A DNA stretch of 64,000 nt from Paenibacillus pabuli (GTDB taxonomy: Bacteria; Bacillota; Bacilli; Paenibacillales; Paenibacillaceae). Below are positions 9,051-17,670 of the stretch, one piece after another. Both the position numbers and the translations under genes were made by a program. The notes beneath the pieces are model-generated. The model did no database searches. It saw only the letters and a program-made list of their open reading frames with translations, and was not told where the DNA came from. How positions within the stretch are numbered: position 1 is the first letter of the stretch; every line of letters begins with the position of its first letter. The stretch is taken from NCBI RefSeq assembly GCF_039831995.1, contig NZ_JBDOIO010000003.1, positions 1,240,001 through 1,304,000 of the forward strand, in the 5' to 3' direction.

Positions 9051-9434
9051 ATGTCTGAACTTTTTAAAATGAAAGAAATGATGGATCAATTCGGGATCAG
9101 TGAGGACACATTACGATACTACGAGAAAATGGAACTGCTGCCTCCCGTGACCAGACTCAGTAACGGCCATCGCCGTTATACTCATGTGCATCAAGAAGCA
9201 CTTCGAATGATCCGATGCTTGAAGAAAACAGGAATGTCTCTTCAGGAACTCAAACCCATCATTCAGCTCCAGATGAACACAACGGACACTACAAACCATA
9301 AGGAATGGAATCAGCTCCTTACCGACTATCAACAAAAAATTGAATTACAGCAGCAGGAACTTCAGTTCATCAAGGAAATGATTGAAATGAAGTTAAAAAC
9401 CGGAGAACAATTCGGTCAATTCGATCTTACCTAA
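9051..9434 (+). CDS. MerR-family regulator (AdhR/NmlR-like)
   Basis: A 127-residue regulator. Residues 6-70 form the MerR winged helix (FGISEDTLRYYEKMELLPP, RRYTHVHQEALRMI), and residues 80-118 are the dimerising coiled coil (YQQKIELQQQELQFIKEM). There is no cysteine-rich metal loop at the C-terminus, so it is not a classical metal sensor. It resembles the AdhR/NmlR group, which responds to aldehydes and other reactive electrophiles. Its own promoter and the promoter of the downstream aldo-keto reductase carry the same dyad in a 19-base spacer, so both autoregulation and control of the reductase are well supported from the DNA. Confidence 0.9.
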   Translation: MSELFKMKEMMDQFGISEDTLRYYEKMELLPPVTRLSNGHRRYTHVHQEALRMIRCLKKTGMSLQELKPIIQLQMNTTDTTNHKEWNQLLTDYQQKIELQQQELQFIKEMIEMKLKTGEQFGQFDLT

Positions 9435-9473
9435 GTACTTCATCTGCTGTTTCAGAAAAAATTAATAAGCCTC

Positions 9474-9504
9474 TTGACCTGGTCTTAACACCAGGTTGTA
9501 GGAT
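9474..9504 (+). promoter_or_regulatory. MerR-type promoter of the aldo-keto reductase
   Basis: -35 TTGACC (9474-9479), 19-base spacer, -10 TAGGAT (9499-9504). The spacer holds ACCTGGTCTTAACACCAGGT, the same half-sites as at 8976 with a changed centre. Confidence 0.85.
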
Positions 9505-9558
9505 GTGACATGAGATCAAAAATCGGTTCCCACATCAATCAAAGAGGAGCATGTAATC

Positions 9559-10500
9559 ATGAATCATACAGTAACGATTGGAAAAACAGGCTTGTCCGCT
9601 TTTAAACTGGGATTTGGAGCTGGAGTTGTAGGCAATTCCATGATGTACCCCAAGGTGGACGATAACCTAAGTCGGCAATTAATTCAGACCGCGCTGGATC
9701 AAGGCATTAGTTTTATCGATACCGCGTTTCTATATGGCCTGGGACATTCGGAAGAATTAATCGGGGAAGCCCTCAAGAAGCATGGCGGACGGGAGCATCT
9801 GGTCATTTCAACCAAAGCATCATCAAACCCATCTTTTACGGAGCAGGGATTACAAGTCGATAATAGCCCGGCAGCTTTGCGTCAAGCAGTGGATGACAGT
9901 TTGCTGCGTTTGCAAACGGATTATATTGATCTCTTCTTTCTTCATTTTCCTGACAGCCGTACGCCACTTGGTGAAGCCGCAGAGACACTCGCCGAACTGA
10001 AAAAGTCGGGTAAAATTCGGGCCATTGGAGCTTCCAATCTAAGTTTTGAGCAGCTTCTGGAGTTTAATGCCAACAAACATCTGGATGTTCTTCAGGCAGA
10101 ATATTCACTGCTTGTCCGCCAGCCCGAAAAGGACATTATTCCTTACTTGCTGCAGCATGACATTTCTTTAATTCCCTTCTTTCCTCTTGCTTCCGGATTA
10201 CTCGCAGGAAAGTATAAGAAGGAAGATGTTTTCACGGATACATCACGCCTGAATAATCCCCTGTTCCAAAAAGAAGCCTATCTTGCCAACCTTGAACGGG
10301 TGGAGCAGTTCAAAGCCTTTGCACAGGCAAAAGGTGCTGAACCTGCCCAGCTTGCGCTTGCCTGGTTGTTGACCCGCCCGGTTGTAGATCTGATCATCCC
10401 CGGCGCAACCCGTCCGGACCAGATTGAATCCAATCTGCTTACATTGAACGTGCATCTAAATGAAGATGAGCTCCAGCAACTGGATTCTATTTTCAAGTAA
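9559..10500 (+). CDS. Aldo-keto reductase
   Basis: A 313-residue NAD(P)H-dependent (alpha/beta)8-barrel oxidoreductase. The catalytic tetrad is intact: Asp54 and Tyr59 in FIDTAFLYG, Lys86 in VISTKAS, His129 in FLHFPD. The cofactor-binding end of the barrel (GASNLSFEQL, and LIIPGATRPDQIESN near 275-290) is present. Under control of the adjacent MerR regulator it probably reduces reactive carbonyls (aldehydes, methylglyoxal or quinones), as AKRs in AdhR-type regulons do. That role is inference from regulation. Good GAGGAG site before the ATG and an own terminator. Confidence 0.9.
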   Translation: MNHTVTIGKTGLSAFKLGFGAGVVGNSMMYPKVDDNLSRQLIQTALDQGISFIDTAFLYGLGHSEELIGEALKKHGGREHLVISTKASSNPSFTEQGLQVDNSPAALRQAVDDSLLRLQTDYIDLFFLHFPDSRTPLGEAAETLAELKKSGKIRAIGASNLSFEQLLEFNANKHLDVLQAEYSLLVRQPEKDIIPYLLQHDISLIPFFPLASGLLAGKYKKEDVFTDTSRLNNPLFQKEAYLANLERVEQFKAFAQAKGAEPAQLALAWLLTRPVVDLIIPGATRPDQIESNLLTLNVHLNEDELQQLDSIFK

Positions 10501-10530
10501 AATTTAGTTTCAACCAACCGATAGTTATAA

Positions 10531-10555
10531 GGGGCGCTCACTAGAGCGCCTTTTT
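10531..10555 (+). terminator. Terminator of the aldo-keto reductase gene
   Basis: GC-rich stem GGCGCTC / GAGCGCC, loop ACTA, five T. Confidence 0.85.
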
Positions 10556-10575
10556 ACTTTATGGATGCTGCCCTC

Positions 10576-11289
10576 TTAGATTTCTTTATCTGCGAAAGGA
10601 CGAAACTGGTCGGTAACGGTGATTAATTTACTGCCTTGCAGATAAAACGCATCATCCGCTTTCCACGTATGGCTCTTTTTGTTCTGCCTCCGATGATAGA
10701 CATAGTTATAGGGTGAGGTCGCATACGTTTTGAAGCCCCTGTTTCTGCATTGCCTCAGGAACGTAACATCTTCCCCCACGGAACGGTCGGTAAATCGAAC
10801 CTTCTTGAGTACTTCCTTCTTGAACAGGATCGTGCCCCCCTGCACAAACTCTACGAATTTACCGGTTTCCTTCGGGGATCTGATCAAAAGTTTCTTCGAA
10901 GCGCCCAGATACACCAGACAGGAATGTTTGCCCACGATATCACTTCGGGTCCGTTTTAATGCACTTACTTGTTCTTTCAAATAATAAGCAGAATAATAAT
11001 CGTCATCATCAAACTTCGCAATTAACGAGAATCGGGCACGTTCAATCCCCGCATTTAAACATTGTCCTAACGATATCCTTTCGGGAACCTGATATACATT
11101 TATATTGGCGTGGCCTCGAACACGGTTTCGATATGATTCCAGATTCATCCCGTCATGATTCAGAATGATAATCAACTCTTTGTTCCGATAATGCTGTCTC
11201 TTAAAATTCGTCAGGATATTATCAAAAAACTGCGCCCGGTTCGTACATACAATAATGGAAACCCCATGTCCACCCTCTTTATTGTTCAA
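10576..11289 (-). CDS. Glycosyltransferase family 2 protein
   Basis: 237 residues, one GT-A domain. The N-terminal strand is VSIIVCTNR, the metal-binding cluster is FDDDDYYS near residue 95, and GGTILFKKEVL plus VGEDVTFLRQCR near 150-175 fit the acceptor and base region of GT2. No ATG is available in frame before the first strand; the start is a TTG seven bases after GAGAGG. No membrane segment. It follows the Asp-box propeller gene in the same direction, with a weak hairpin between. Short single-domain GT2 enzymes of this kind often decorate spore-surface or cell-surface proteins in bacilli; a sporulation-type -10 element is seen upstream. Donor and acceptor unknown. Confidence 0.8.
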   Translation of the reverse strand: MNNKEGGHGVSIIVCTNRAQFFDNILTNFKRQHYRNKELIIILNHDGMNLESYRNRVRGHANINVYQVPERISLGQCLNAGIERARFSLIAKFDDDDYYSAYYLKEQVSALKRTRSDIVGKHSCLVYLGASKKLLIRSPKETGKFVEFVQGGTILFKKEVLKKVRFTDRSVGEDVTFLRQCRNRGFKTYATSPYNYVYHRRQNKKSHTWKADDAFYLQGSKLITVTDQFRPFADKEI

Positions 11290-11319
11290 GGCTTAACCTC
11301 TCTTCTATGAATGATCTTT

Positions 11320-11328
11320 CATCATATG
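11320..11328 (-). promoter_or_regulatory. Possible mother-cell (sigma-E/K-like) -10 element
   Basis: Minus strand CATATGATG differs from the CATAnnnTA consensus only in the last base, with CACC 15 bases upstream as a possible -35. Located about 30 bases before the TTG start of the glycosyltransferase. Suggestive only. Confidence 0.3.
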
Positions 11329-11376
11329 TAGAAGAATAGTTCAGGTGTAGGCTAATAGAAAAGAATTATAGATTGA

Positions 11377-11399
11377 GCCTTGGCTGGTCTGCCAAGGCC
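11377..11399 (-). terminator. Weak terminator after the Asp-box propeller gene
   Basis: Stem CCTTGGC / GCCAAGG with a short loop on the minus strand, but only a poor T-tract after it. It may stop transcription in part and let some continue into the glycosyltransferase gene. Confidence 0.5.
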
Positions 11400-11412
11400 C
11401 CCTAATTCATGA

Positions 11413-12654
11413 TTACGTGCCAAAATAAACGTCCAGTTTTCCTGTGGGTGGTGTAGTTGCCATCCAGACAGCAGCCAGATTATCGGGAGCAGCGGTGGCA
11501 GCAGTAATATAATCCCCAATGAGTACCGTTGGAACCGGATTATTTCCGTTGGGATTAAAGGAAGTTGTTGTGAGTCTGCGATTACTGAACGTGGCCCCGC
11601 CGTCAAATGATTCAGCAACGAATACATCCAGAAGGAATCCGTCGATTCGGTTTGTCATATAAATGACCCTGATCGTTCCGGCAAATGGGGACACGGTTAT
11701 AAAAGGGAAGAAGTTCTGCGTACCTGGAGGGGCACCCGTTATACTCACAGGAGCAGACCAGAGCAGACCATCGGGAGATTCGCTAAGGAACACATCCGTA
11801 TACCCATTTCGTGCATCGTTCCAGACCGCATATACGGTTCCACTGTTAGGTCCAATCGATATATCAGCACCCAGACACAAGTTGGTTTGAACTCGAAATG
11901 CATAATTGGGTACAGGCAATGGCGAAGGAGCAGGTACAACCGATGAGATAAACGTAGCCTGACGCTCAATGGGAGGCTGATAATTGATTCCGCCATCATA
12001 AGATATTCGGAGTAATGCAGAAGGACTCGCAGGGCCCGTAATAATATACCCAGCGTATACTTCACCGGAGAAACCGACGGCCAACGCTGCACGGTCATGA
12101 ATTCCGCGCGGGTTGGATTGTCGGTCTGGTGGTTCCCAGGTCAAACCCTGATTTACCGATCTCTGCGTAAAGATGGCAGAAGATGTCGTAGCGAGAGGTG
12201 TATACCCCACGTAGGCATGCCCTCGATAAGGACTGCCCGGAGACCGATCCACGGCAATAAAAGGCTCATCATTATGAACGATTGTCCCATATCCTGCTTG
12301 GACGATCACGGGGGGCTGCCATGTTGCCCCATCATCAAACGATGTATAACTGACAATCGTTCCGTCGTTGATTCCATTGAATACATGGACCGTTACAATA
12401 AATGTACTTGGAAAAGTGTAGTCAATAGTAGGCGCCTCTGCTCCGGAAAAACCAGCAGGCTGTGGAAGCACGGTCGTCGACCATGTGTTACCGCCATCGA
12501 TTGAACGATAGAACCCGGTCAATGTAGGGCCTGTGCTGGTATCCACGGCAACGACACACATGATATTGGGATTTAACGTACTAACAGCTATGGAAGGTTC
12601 GAACTGGTTGCCTGCCAGGGCTCCGGTAATATTAACAACTGGCACTATACTCAC
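11413..12654 (-). CDS. Asp-box (BNR) six-bladed beta-propeller protein
   Basis: 413 residues built from sialidase-like Asp-box repeats. Six are visible: SIDGGNTW, SFDDGATW, SVNQGLTW, SYDGGINY, SPDGLLW and SFDGGATF, spaced 50-70 residues apart, consistent with a six-bladed propeller. There is no signal peptide or anchor, and the sialidase arginine triad cannot be identified with confidence, so I do not call it a sialidase. GTG start after AAAGGA (a second in-frame GTG lies 9 bases downstream). Together with the small upstream protein and the glycosyltransferase downstream it looks like a group expressed at one time, perhaps a structural or glycan-binding protein of the spore surface. Function unproven. 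Confidence 0.7.
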   Translation of the reverse strand: MSIVPVVNITGALAGNQFEPSIAVSTLNPNIMCVVAVDTSTGPTLTGFYRSIDGGNTWSTTVLPQPAGFSGAEAPTIDYTFPSTFIVTVHVFNGINDGTIVSYTSFDDGATWQPPVIVQAGYGTIVHNDEPFIAVDRSPGSPYRGHAYVGYTPLATTSSAIFTQRSVNQGLTWEPPDRQSNPRGIHDRAALAVGFSGEVYAGYIITGPASPSALLRISYDGGINYQPPIERQATFISSVVPAPSPLPVPNYAFRVQTNLCLGADISIGPNSGTVYAVWNDARNGYTDVFLSESPDGLLWSAPVSITGAPPGTQNFFPFITVSPFAGTIRVIYMTNRIDGFLLDVFVAESFDGGATFSNRRLTTTSFNPNGNNPVPTVLIGDYITAATAAPDNLAAVWMATTPPTGKLDVYFGT

Positions 12655-12664
12655 CTCTCTTCCT

Positions 12665-13033
12665 TTAAGGAATATTTGTGAATCGGTCTATTAATGTCAT
12701 TTCCGACTGGAGGATTCGTTGGATGATCTGACCTGTGGAGTTAACGGCATAGACGTCAATTATCGTGCTGGTCGCACTGAAATAATCACTTTGCACCTCA
12801 AAAAAAGCGGCGTTAACTAGTGGATAGATGAATGTTCTTGTTGCTTGGGGAGCCAATTGAAACAAATCATGACCAACAGTAAAACGTGTAGTTTGGGTCG
12901 TGTCCCACCTGAATACTTCAATCTCAATATTGACGGGAGCATTAAGCGAGTCGTTGATGCAGGTTACAATGACCTGGGTGGATTGCGTGGCTCCAGTTAC
13001 CGGATTATAGACAAGACCTGTACTATTTGGCAA
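12665..13033 (-). CDS. Small beta-rich protein of unknown function
   Basis: 122 residues. The start is set at a TTG (13033) because AAGGGAG lies eight bases before it; the longer reading from a GTG at 13066 has only a poor site. The protein is rich in beta-branched residues and Thr/Asn, with phrases such as STQVIVTCINDS, NIEIEVFRWDT and FIYPLVNAAFFEVQ, which suggest a single beta-sandwich domain. No signal peptide or membrane helix. It ends 10 bases before the propeller gene, so the two are surely co-transcribed. Not recognised. A CATAnnnTA element upstream makes a sporulation gene possible. Confidence 0.65.
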   Translation of the reverse strand: MPNSTGLVYNPVTGATQSTQVIVTCINDSLNAPVNIEIEVFRWDTTQTTRFTVGHDLFQLAPQATRTFIYPLVNAAFFEVQSDYFSATSTIIDVYAVNSTGQIIQRILQSEMTLIDRFTNIP

Positions 13034-13083
13034 AAGTTTCACTCCCTTCTCTGCAGGAAAAGGCACTATACATCCGTTTAGTC

Positions 13084-13092
13084 TATACTATG
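13084..13092 (-). promoter_or_regulatory. Candidate sigma-E/K -10 element
   Basis: Minus strand CATAGTATA is a full match to CATAnnnTA, about 50 bases before the preferred start of the small beta-rich protein. No clear AC-type -35 was found at the expected 16-17 bases, so this is tentative. Confidence 0.35.
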
Positions 13093-13204
13093 TTCCTACC
13101 TATTGACTGGCACGGCTAATATAAGTGCCCATGAAATCAAACTCATCCTTTTTTTCATTCACCGGATGGTCATGTGTATCCTTTCCCCCTTCGCTCACGA
13201 CAAC

Positions 13205-13233
13205 AAAAAAAGCCCTGGTTAACTACCCAGGGC
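13205..13233 (-). terminator. Terminator of the peptide-use operon
   Basis: Stem GCCCTGG / CCAGGGC, 8-base loop, seven T on the minus strand; ends the seven-gene operon that begins with the GntR gene at 21271. Confidence 0.9.
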
Positions 13234-13280
13234 CGCCGTTGCACGTCCATATATGGATGCTGCGAATTGTATGATATGGA

Positions 13281-13742
13281 TTATTGATATTTTAGTTTGA
13301 TTCCCACAAGAGTTTGAGTTGAGAACGCTGCACCAGCCTCATTATTCTCTTCTTCATAGACTTCCCACTGCCGGCCAACAAGCGTGCGGAGCAAATCTAT
13401 CTCTTGAGCGCTTAATCTGATATGCTGCAGTGTCAGACCTTCCTGGGCATAGTCTCGATCGATTTTGCGATCGAACCTGAAGTCCAGCACCCGTTTCAAC
13501 CCGTTAATATGCAAAAACTTGAACTCATATCCGCTGCGAATGGCCTCCGCCCAATCTTCACCAGCTTCTTCTGCCGTCTGCAACCGTTCTTCCAAATCCA
13601 TGGTTGGTTCCTTGATCTTGGACAGCAAAGGAGCGAGATCCCTCTGATGCAAACGATCAATAATGACCTCCATCGCCTCACCGCTCGTCAGCACATTCTC
13701 CACCAGCATCCCTACAGGAATCGAAAGTCGTACCCGACTCAT
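13281..13742 (-). CDS. Conserved-looking protein of unknown function, last gene of the peptide operon
   Basis: 153 residues, acidic, with no signal peptide or membrane helix. The middle is helical and charged (EERLQTAEEAGEDWAEAI), and the C-terminal half has FLHINGLKRVLDFRF and RLSAQEIDLLRTLVGRQWEVYEE. Its ATG lies only two bases after the stop of the S9 peptidase, so it is translationally coupled. No family recognised. Its fixed place after two peptidases and a peptide importer suggests a helper or regulatory role in peptide metabolism, but nothing in the residues proves that. Confidence 0.7.
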   Translation of the reverse strand: MSRVRLSIPVGMLVENVLTSGEAMEVIIDRLHQRDLAPLLSKIKEPTMDLEERLQTAEEAGEDWAEAIRSGYEFKFLHINGLKRVLDFRFDRKIDRDYAQEGLTLQHIRLSAQEIDLLRTLVGRQWEVYEEENNEAGAAFSTQTLVGIKLKYQ

Positions 13743-13744
13743 GC

Positions 13745-15757
13745 TCAGGCCGCCTCATCTCGGAGATATTGATTGAACCAGGCATTGACCTGTTCGAAGC
13801 TGTCCACTCGTAATGAAGGCTTGCCACTTTTGAGCAGCGAGTGATTGGAGCCAGGGTAACGAATCAGTTTAGTTGTTTTACCGTAACGTTTGAGAGTGGT
13901 ATAGAGCTCCTCCGCCTGGGCGATCGGAGTCCGATAGTCCTGCTCTCCGTGCATGATAAGAAGCGGTGTGTCGATCTTATGTGCGTGAGCCAAAGGTGAA
14001 CGGGACCAGAGAAGCTCGGCATCCTCTGCCGGATTGCCTCCAATGACTCCCTCAACATACGAAATACCTATGTCACTGGTACCGTACATGGACAGCCAAT
14101 TGGAGATACAGCGCTGGGTTACAGCAGCCTTGAATCGATTGCTATGGGCAACGATCCAGTTCGTCATAACTCCTCCGTAACTGCCGCCTGCAACACCCAG
14201 ACGAGATTCATCAAGATGTTCGTGTGTGGCAAGGGTATAATCAACCGCCTCCATTAAGTCACGGAAGTCTCCACCCGCGAAATCACCGCGGCAAGCTCTT
14301 GCAAATTCCTGCCCGTATCCCATACTTCCGCGAGGATTCACCCATAAAACGGCATAACCCTGTGCTGCAAGAGTCTGCATCTCATAACTGAATGTACCCG
14401 TATACATCGCATGAGGGCCTCCATGAATTTGTAAAATCAATGGAGTTTTGGCACTTGAATCCTGTCTCGCAGGTTGCAGCAGCCACCCCTGGATGCGCCA
14501 TCCGTCTGTGGATGTAAATTCAATTCGTTCAGGTACATTTACTTGCAGTGCGTTTATCCATTCATCGTTTCTCCGGGTGAGCCTGACCGTTTCGCCAGTC
14601 TCAACATTCACACGATACAGCTCTGCAGGGTGATCGACTGTCAGAGCAGCAATGACGAGTGTGGCTCCATCCGGGGACAACGTGTATTGAAACACATCCT
14701 TTTCATCTTTTCCGGTCACGGACTGACATTCTCCATTTTCATGGATACGGTACACATCCACACTTCCATCGTGGGTACCGAGTACAAACATGCCTCGTTC
14801 AGGATGTCTGGCATCCGAGAGCGGAGATGGAGACGGACCGGCAGACTTCATATCTCCGAGCGCTGCGTTGCCTAGCTGCATGTCTAATGCCGATTTGATC
14901 GGCTTGGGCGTTCCTCCTTGAACGGGGACTGTGTATAATCTGTTATGGCTGCCGCTGCCGAATTCCCGGTCGCTGGCAATCAGGTTTAGTACCTGTCCAT
15001 CGGGAGAATAGGAGAACTGGCTCACCAGCAGACTGGAATCCGTCACTTTGTAAGGTTCGCTCTCCCCCGGCCGAATGGTGTATACGTCTGTGTAGTACAA
15101 CAGATCCGGATCGGATTCCTCATCTTCCACTTGCTTCGAGATAAAAGCAAGGCTCTGACTATCCGGGGACCATGCGGGTCCACTGACATTCCATGGTCCG
15201 GTGGTCACTGAAGTGATCTCTCCACTTCCAACCTCATAAACGAACAAATGGGTATAAAGCCCGTCCCACCAGCCTGAACCTTCCGCTTTCGGGGTCGTAC
15301 GCTCGTAACCTTTGCCCCGCAGCAAGGGCGCTGTCTCCTCCTTCGGTTCTTGTTTACCACCCGCGTCCGTGATTTGTATTTTGCTTGTAAACGCAATAAA
15401 CTGGCCGTCAGGCGACCATGCATAATCCAATATTTTTCGTTCCGGCGGAATGAGCCTTACAGGCTCGTTCGCACCTGCCGGAAGGGTCCATAATCCTTTG
15501 CCGCCATCTTCCATACGCAGAAAAGCGAGCCGTGTCCCATCGGGTGTCCAGCTTGGCGACGTATCCTTGGTGCCATTCGTAAGCTCAACATCACCGCTAC
15601 CATCCAGGGAAATTCCCCGAATGCAGGTGTTGTACTCGTTCTTTTGCCGATCAATGGTCTGCTCAACGTACGCCACCTGTCCATTCTGATGGATCACGGG
15701 TTGGCTGATGGAACGATAGTGATATAAATCCTCCGGCATGATCGGTCGTTTGTACAT
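13745..15757 (-). CDS. S9 family serine peptidase (acylaminoacyl-peptidase-like)
   Basis: 670 residues. The N-terminal 400 form a beta-propeller built on TolB/WD-like repeats (SPSWTPDGTRLAFLR, YAWSPDGQFIAFTS, GPAWSPDSQSLAFIS, FSYSPDGQVLNLIA). The C-terminal 260 are the alpha/beta-hydrolase peptidase domain with the triad Ser526 (GGSYGG), Asp607 (HGEQDYRTP) and His639 (PGSNHSLL). The propeller limits entry to short peptides, so it acts in the cytosol on oligopeptides or N-acylated peptides. Encoded with a peptide importer and an M20 amidohydrolase. AAAGGGG precedes the ATG. Family firm, exact specificity unknown. Confidence 0.9.
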   Translation of the reverse strand: MYKRPIMPEDLYHYRSISQPVIHQNGQVAYVEQTIDRQKNEYNTCIRGISLDGSGDVELTNGTKDTSPSWTPDGTRLAFLRMEDGGKGLWTLPAGANEPVRLIPPERKILDYAWSPDGQFIAFTSKIQITDAGGKQEPKEETAPLLRGKGYERTTPKAEGSGWWDGLYTHLFVYEVGSGEITSVTTGPWNVSGPAWSPDSQSLAFISKQVEDEESDPDLLYYTDVYTIRPGESEPYKVTDSSLLVSQFSYSPDGQVLNLIASDREFGSGSHNRLYTVPVQGGTPKPIKSALDMQLGNAALGDMKSAGPSPSPLSDARHPERGMFVLGTHDGSVDVYRIHENGECQSVTGKDEKDVFQYTLSPDGATLVIAALTVDHPAELYRVNVETGETVRLTRRNDEWINALQVNVPERIEFTSTDGWRIQGWLLQPARQDSSAKTPLILQIHGGPHAMYTGTFSYEMQTLAAQGYAVLWVNPRGSMGYGQEFARACRGDFAGGDFRDLMEAVDYTLATHEHLDESRLGVAGGSYGGVMTNWIVAHSNRFKAAVTQRCISNWLSMYGTSDIGISYVEGVIGGNPAEDAELLWSRSPLAHAHKIDTPLLIMHGEQDYRTPIAQAEELYTTLKRYGKTTKLIRYPGSNHSLLKSGKPSLRVDSFEQVNAWFNQYLRDEAA

Positions 15758-15784
15758 GTGAGGGTCCCCTTTCTCCAGTCCTGT

Positions 15785-16714
15785 TTATTTTGTGTTCGTC
15801 TCCGTACGCGGATCAAGTACATCGCGCAGCCAATCACCGAGGAAAATAACGCCAAGCACTGTGAATGTGATAGCTAATCCAGGGAATGTGGCGACCCACC
15901 AGCTTGTGGCTACATATTGTCTTCCATCACTGAGCATGCCTCCCCAAGAAACGTCCGGCGGCTTAATGCCCAGACCGAGAAAACTGAGCGAAGCTTCCAT
16001 GATAATGGTGGTTCCGACGTTCATACCACAGATGACGATAAAGGAAGACAGGATGTTCGGCAGAATGTGTTTTAGAATCAATCGTCCATTCTTGGCCCCA
16101 ATGGATCTGGCAGCCTGTACAAAGTCACGCTCCTTGATACTGAGAACCTCACTTCGTACGATACGGGTAAACGGAACCCAGTTGGTCACGCCGATAACAA
16201 AGATCAACGTTGTTATTCCCGGACCAACGATGGCCATCACAACGAGCATGAACAGAATGGTAGGAATGGCCATAAAGGCATCTCCCACCCGCATGATGAC
16301 CGCATCCAGCCATTTGCCGTAAAATCCAGACAACAGGCCCAGAATGGCTCCAATTATTCCGGAAACAATAACCGCTCCCATCCCTACAATTAACGAAACG
16401 CGTGCACCGTAGACGATCCGGCTCCACATGTCTCTGCCCAGGTTATCTGTACCGAGCCAATGTTCCGAAGTTCCTCCTTCAAGCCAGGCAGGAGGTTTAA
16501 GACGATTCAGCGGATCGACAGCTGCAGGATCATGACTCGTTAACAGAGGTGCACATATGGCGATCAAGACGACCAACCAAACGAGCACAAAGCCAAGCAT
16601 CCCAGTCTTGCTGATGATCAGTTGTTTCCAGATATAGCGAAATCCACCTTGCGTACGAAAATCGTCCTTTTCCTGTTCCGCACTCGGAATGGGCATTTCA
16701 TTGCTCCCTGTCAT
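15785..16714 (-). CDS. ABC transporter permease, DppC/OppC type
   Basis: 309 residues. The N-terminal cytosolic stretch is followed by one membrane helix (about 40-62), the usual linker with HWLGTDNLGRDMWSRIVYGAR that marks DppC/OppC proteins, and then five helices with the ATPase-contact EAA loop (EVLSIKERDFVQAARSIGAK). It pairs with the DppB-type protein encoded just upstream. The ORF reaches a GTG inside the ribosome binding site; the ATG at 16714, eight bases after AGGGAGG, is the proper start. No DppD or DppF ATPase gene is found in the operon, so ATP hydrolysis must be supplied from elsewhere. Confidence 0.9.
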   Translation of the reverse strand: MTGSNEMPIPSAEQEKDDFRTQGGFRYIWKQLIISKTGMLGFVLVWLVVLIAICAPLLTSHDPAAVDPLNRLKPPAWLEGGTSEHWLGTDNLGRDMWSRIVYGARVSLIVGMGAVIVSGIIGAILGLLSGFYGKWLDAVIMRVGDAFMAIPTILFMLVVMAIVGPGITTLIFVIGVTNWVPFTRIVRSEVLSIKERDFVQAARSIGAKNGRLILKHILPNILSSFIVICGMNVGTTIIMEASLSFLGLGIKPPDVSWGGMLSDGRQYVATSWWVATFPGLAITFTVLGVIFLGDWLRDVLDPRTETNTK

Positions 16715-16729
16715 AGGTTGCACCTCCCT

Positions 16730-17647
16730 CTAGTCGAATTTAATGCGCGGATCTAACAGCCGGTAGGCTACATCCGTCAGGATATTGGTTACAACAACGA
16801 TGAAGGCAATGACAAACACGGCTGCCTGTACAATCGCCATGTCATGTGTATTGACGGCGACGACCAAAAGCTGCCCCAGCCCCGGCCAGGAGAACACCGT
16901 TTCCGTAATCAGCGTTCCGCCGATCAGGCTCGTAAACTGCAAGCTCATAATCGTTACGACCGGGATCAAGCCGTTCCGAAACGCATGCTTCCCAATCACA
17001 ACCATGCGGCCAAGTCCCTTGCTGCGTGCCGTACGAATATAATCCTGACTTAGAATCTCCAGCATGCTGGAACGAATCAAACGGGTCATCTGTGCGGCCA
17101 GACCTACACCAAGGGTAAAAGCCGGCAAGATCAAATGCGACAAACCACCCCGGCCCGACACGGGCAGAACGCCCCACATGACGGAGAACAACAGGATCAG
17201 CATGATGCCCATCCAGAAGTTTGGCATCGCCTTGCCGATGACGGATATCCCCGAAATGATAAGATCGGTAAACGTATTGCGTTTAACTGCCGATATTACA
17301 CCCAGCGGCACAGCCATCAGAACGGCAAAAAACATGGCTGCTACAGCCAATTCAAAGCTGGCAGGCAATCTCTCCAGAACAAGCTGCAGGGCCGGTTGTC
17401 CATAGCGAAAAGATTGACCAAAATCACCCTGCAATGCACTGCCCAGGAATTTCACATACTGCGTATAGAGCGGTTGATCCAGCCCAAGTGCCTCTGTTAA
17501 CACTGCACGATCTTCGGCTGTGGCGGTCTCGGGCAGCATCAGGGCAACAGGATCACCCGTGACCCTGACCAAAATGAACACAATCAGCGAAACAATGAAC
17601 AATACCGGAATGACTTGCAGTAAAGATTTAAGTACGTATTTCCCCAT
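16730..17647 (-). CDS. ABC transporter permease, DppB/OppB type
   Basis: 305 residues with six membrane helices. The N-terminus (YVLKSLLQVIPVLFIVSLIVF) and the following VRVTGDPVALMLPE are typical of DppB/OppB. The EAA loop is MLEILSQDYIRTARSKGLG near residues 180-200. Start at 17647 (second ATG), nine bases after GGAGG. It lies between the binding-protein gene and the DppC gene, with a stem-loop before it that may lower permease expression relative to the lipoprotein. Carries di- or oligopeptides, or possibly modified peptides; the neighbours point to peptides. Confidence 0.9.
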   Translation of the reverse strand: MGKYVLKSLLQVIPVLFIVSLIVFILVRVTGDPVALMLPETATAEDRAVLTEALGLDQPLYTQYVKFLGSALQGDFGQSFRYGQPALQLVLERLPASFELAVAAMFFAVLMAVPLGVISAVKRNTFTDLIISGISVIGKAMPNFWMGIMLILLFSVMWGVLPVSGRGGLSHLILPAFTLGVGLAAQMTRLIRSSMLEILSQDYIRTARSKGLGRMVVIGKHAFRNGLIPVVTIMSLQFTSLIGGTLITETVFSWPGLGQLLVVAVNTHDMAIVQAAVFVIAFIVVVTNILTDVAYRLLDPRIKFD

Positions 17648-17670
17648 CCTCATTCACCTCCATGCTATAC

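Noticed and set aside
11413..12654. Calling the Asp-box protein a sialidase
   Set aside because: Asp-boxes alone do not prove sialidase activity; no signal peptide and no arginine triad could be assigned.
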